This document shows positions 63,972 to 64,000 of a DNA stretch of 64,000 nt, piece by piece. Position 1 is the stretch's first letter. The number at the start of each line of letters is the position of its first letter. Source of the stretch: Billgrantia pellis (lineage in GTDB: Bacteria; Pseudomonadota; Gammaproteobacteria; Pseudomonadales; Halomonadaceae); contig NZ_VTPY01000005.1 in the NCBI RefSeq assembly GCF_008297955.1, positions 434,001-498,000 of the forward strand, given 5' to 3'. The notes under the pieces were generated by a model. The model was not told the DNA's origin and ran no database searches. It saw only the letters and a program-made list of their open reading frames with translations. The translations under genes and the position numbers were made by a program.

Positions 63972-64000
63972 ATGTACTGGGATGATGCCGTAGTCTTCGG
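63972..64000 (+). CDS. Start of an unidentified gene, cut by the window end
   Basis: ATG 63972 follows GGGGAGAAACC and opens a frame MYWDDAVVF that runs to the last base. Only nine residues are visible, so no function can be given. Its upstream FNR/ANR-like boxes suggest oxygen control. Confidence 0.45.

Overview
The window reads as a chromosomal segment of a high-GC gammaproteobacterium. Gene content and order point to Halomonadaceae (Halomonas-like): rpoE-mucABD next to lepA-lepB-rnc-era-recO-pdxJ-acpS, a GacS/BarA-type kinase opposite cysM-rlmD-relA-mazG-ppc, and panE-topB. That assignment is an inference from protein character and synteny, not from a search. About 90% of the sequence is coding. 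No rRNA, tRNA, IS element, phage gene or CRISPR array was seen.

Positions 1-25700 are an iron-acquisition island. It starts inside an NIS (IucA/IucC-type) siderophore synthetase gene. An SbnG-like citrate synthase/aldolase, an SbnH-like PLP decarboxylase and a second full NIS synthetase follow, so the order matches the sbnF-sbnG-sbnH part of staphyloferrin B loci. Next come a FecB-type binding protein and two FecCD permeases (no ATPase gene in the window) and an RraA-family protein. On the minus strand lie three TonB-dependent receptors of different types, an FhuF-like ferric-siderophore reductase and an AraC regulator. The third receptor is IutA-like and forms an operon with fhuF and the regulator. 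A 1019-residue RTX protein follows, with a beta-helix and three cellulose-binding-like (CBM2-like) repeats. It is divergent from a six-gene energising operon (DUF3450, TtpC-like, ExbB, ExbD, TonB, TPR). Four good Fur-box-like sequences lie in front of these units, so the island probably works as one iron-starvation regulon: make the siderophore, bind it outside, import it through TonB, and reduce it inside.

Positions 25700-31560 hold xthA with a translationally coupled small basic protein, rhlB, dinG and a class I DAHP synthase. Positions 31858-35889 are the envelope-stress module rpoE(algU)-mucA-mucB-mucD. A sigma-E-type promoter and a sigma-70-type promoter lie in tandem between rpoE and mucA. 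Positions 36073-42243 form a tightly packed housekeeping run, lepA to acpS. A hybrid histidine kinase on the opposite strand overlaps the 3' end of acpS. Positions 45048-53181 hold cysM, rlmD, relA, mazG and ppc, mostly with 4-base overlaps.

Positions 53318-57839 (minus) hold a 1-Cys peroxiredoxin, a small outer-membrane-barrel candidate, panE and topB. Positions 57980-63815 hold an ABC1-family kinase, a SEC-C/TPR protein, ampG (minus), an RfaH-type NusG paralogue and an FKBP isomerase. The window closes with a long inverted repeat whose two arms each match an FNR/ANR box, just in front of a gene cut off by the window end.
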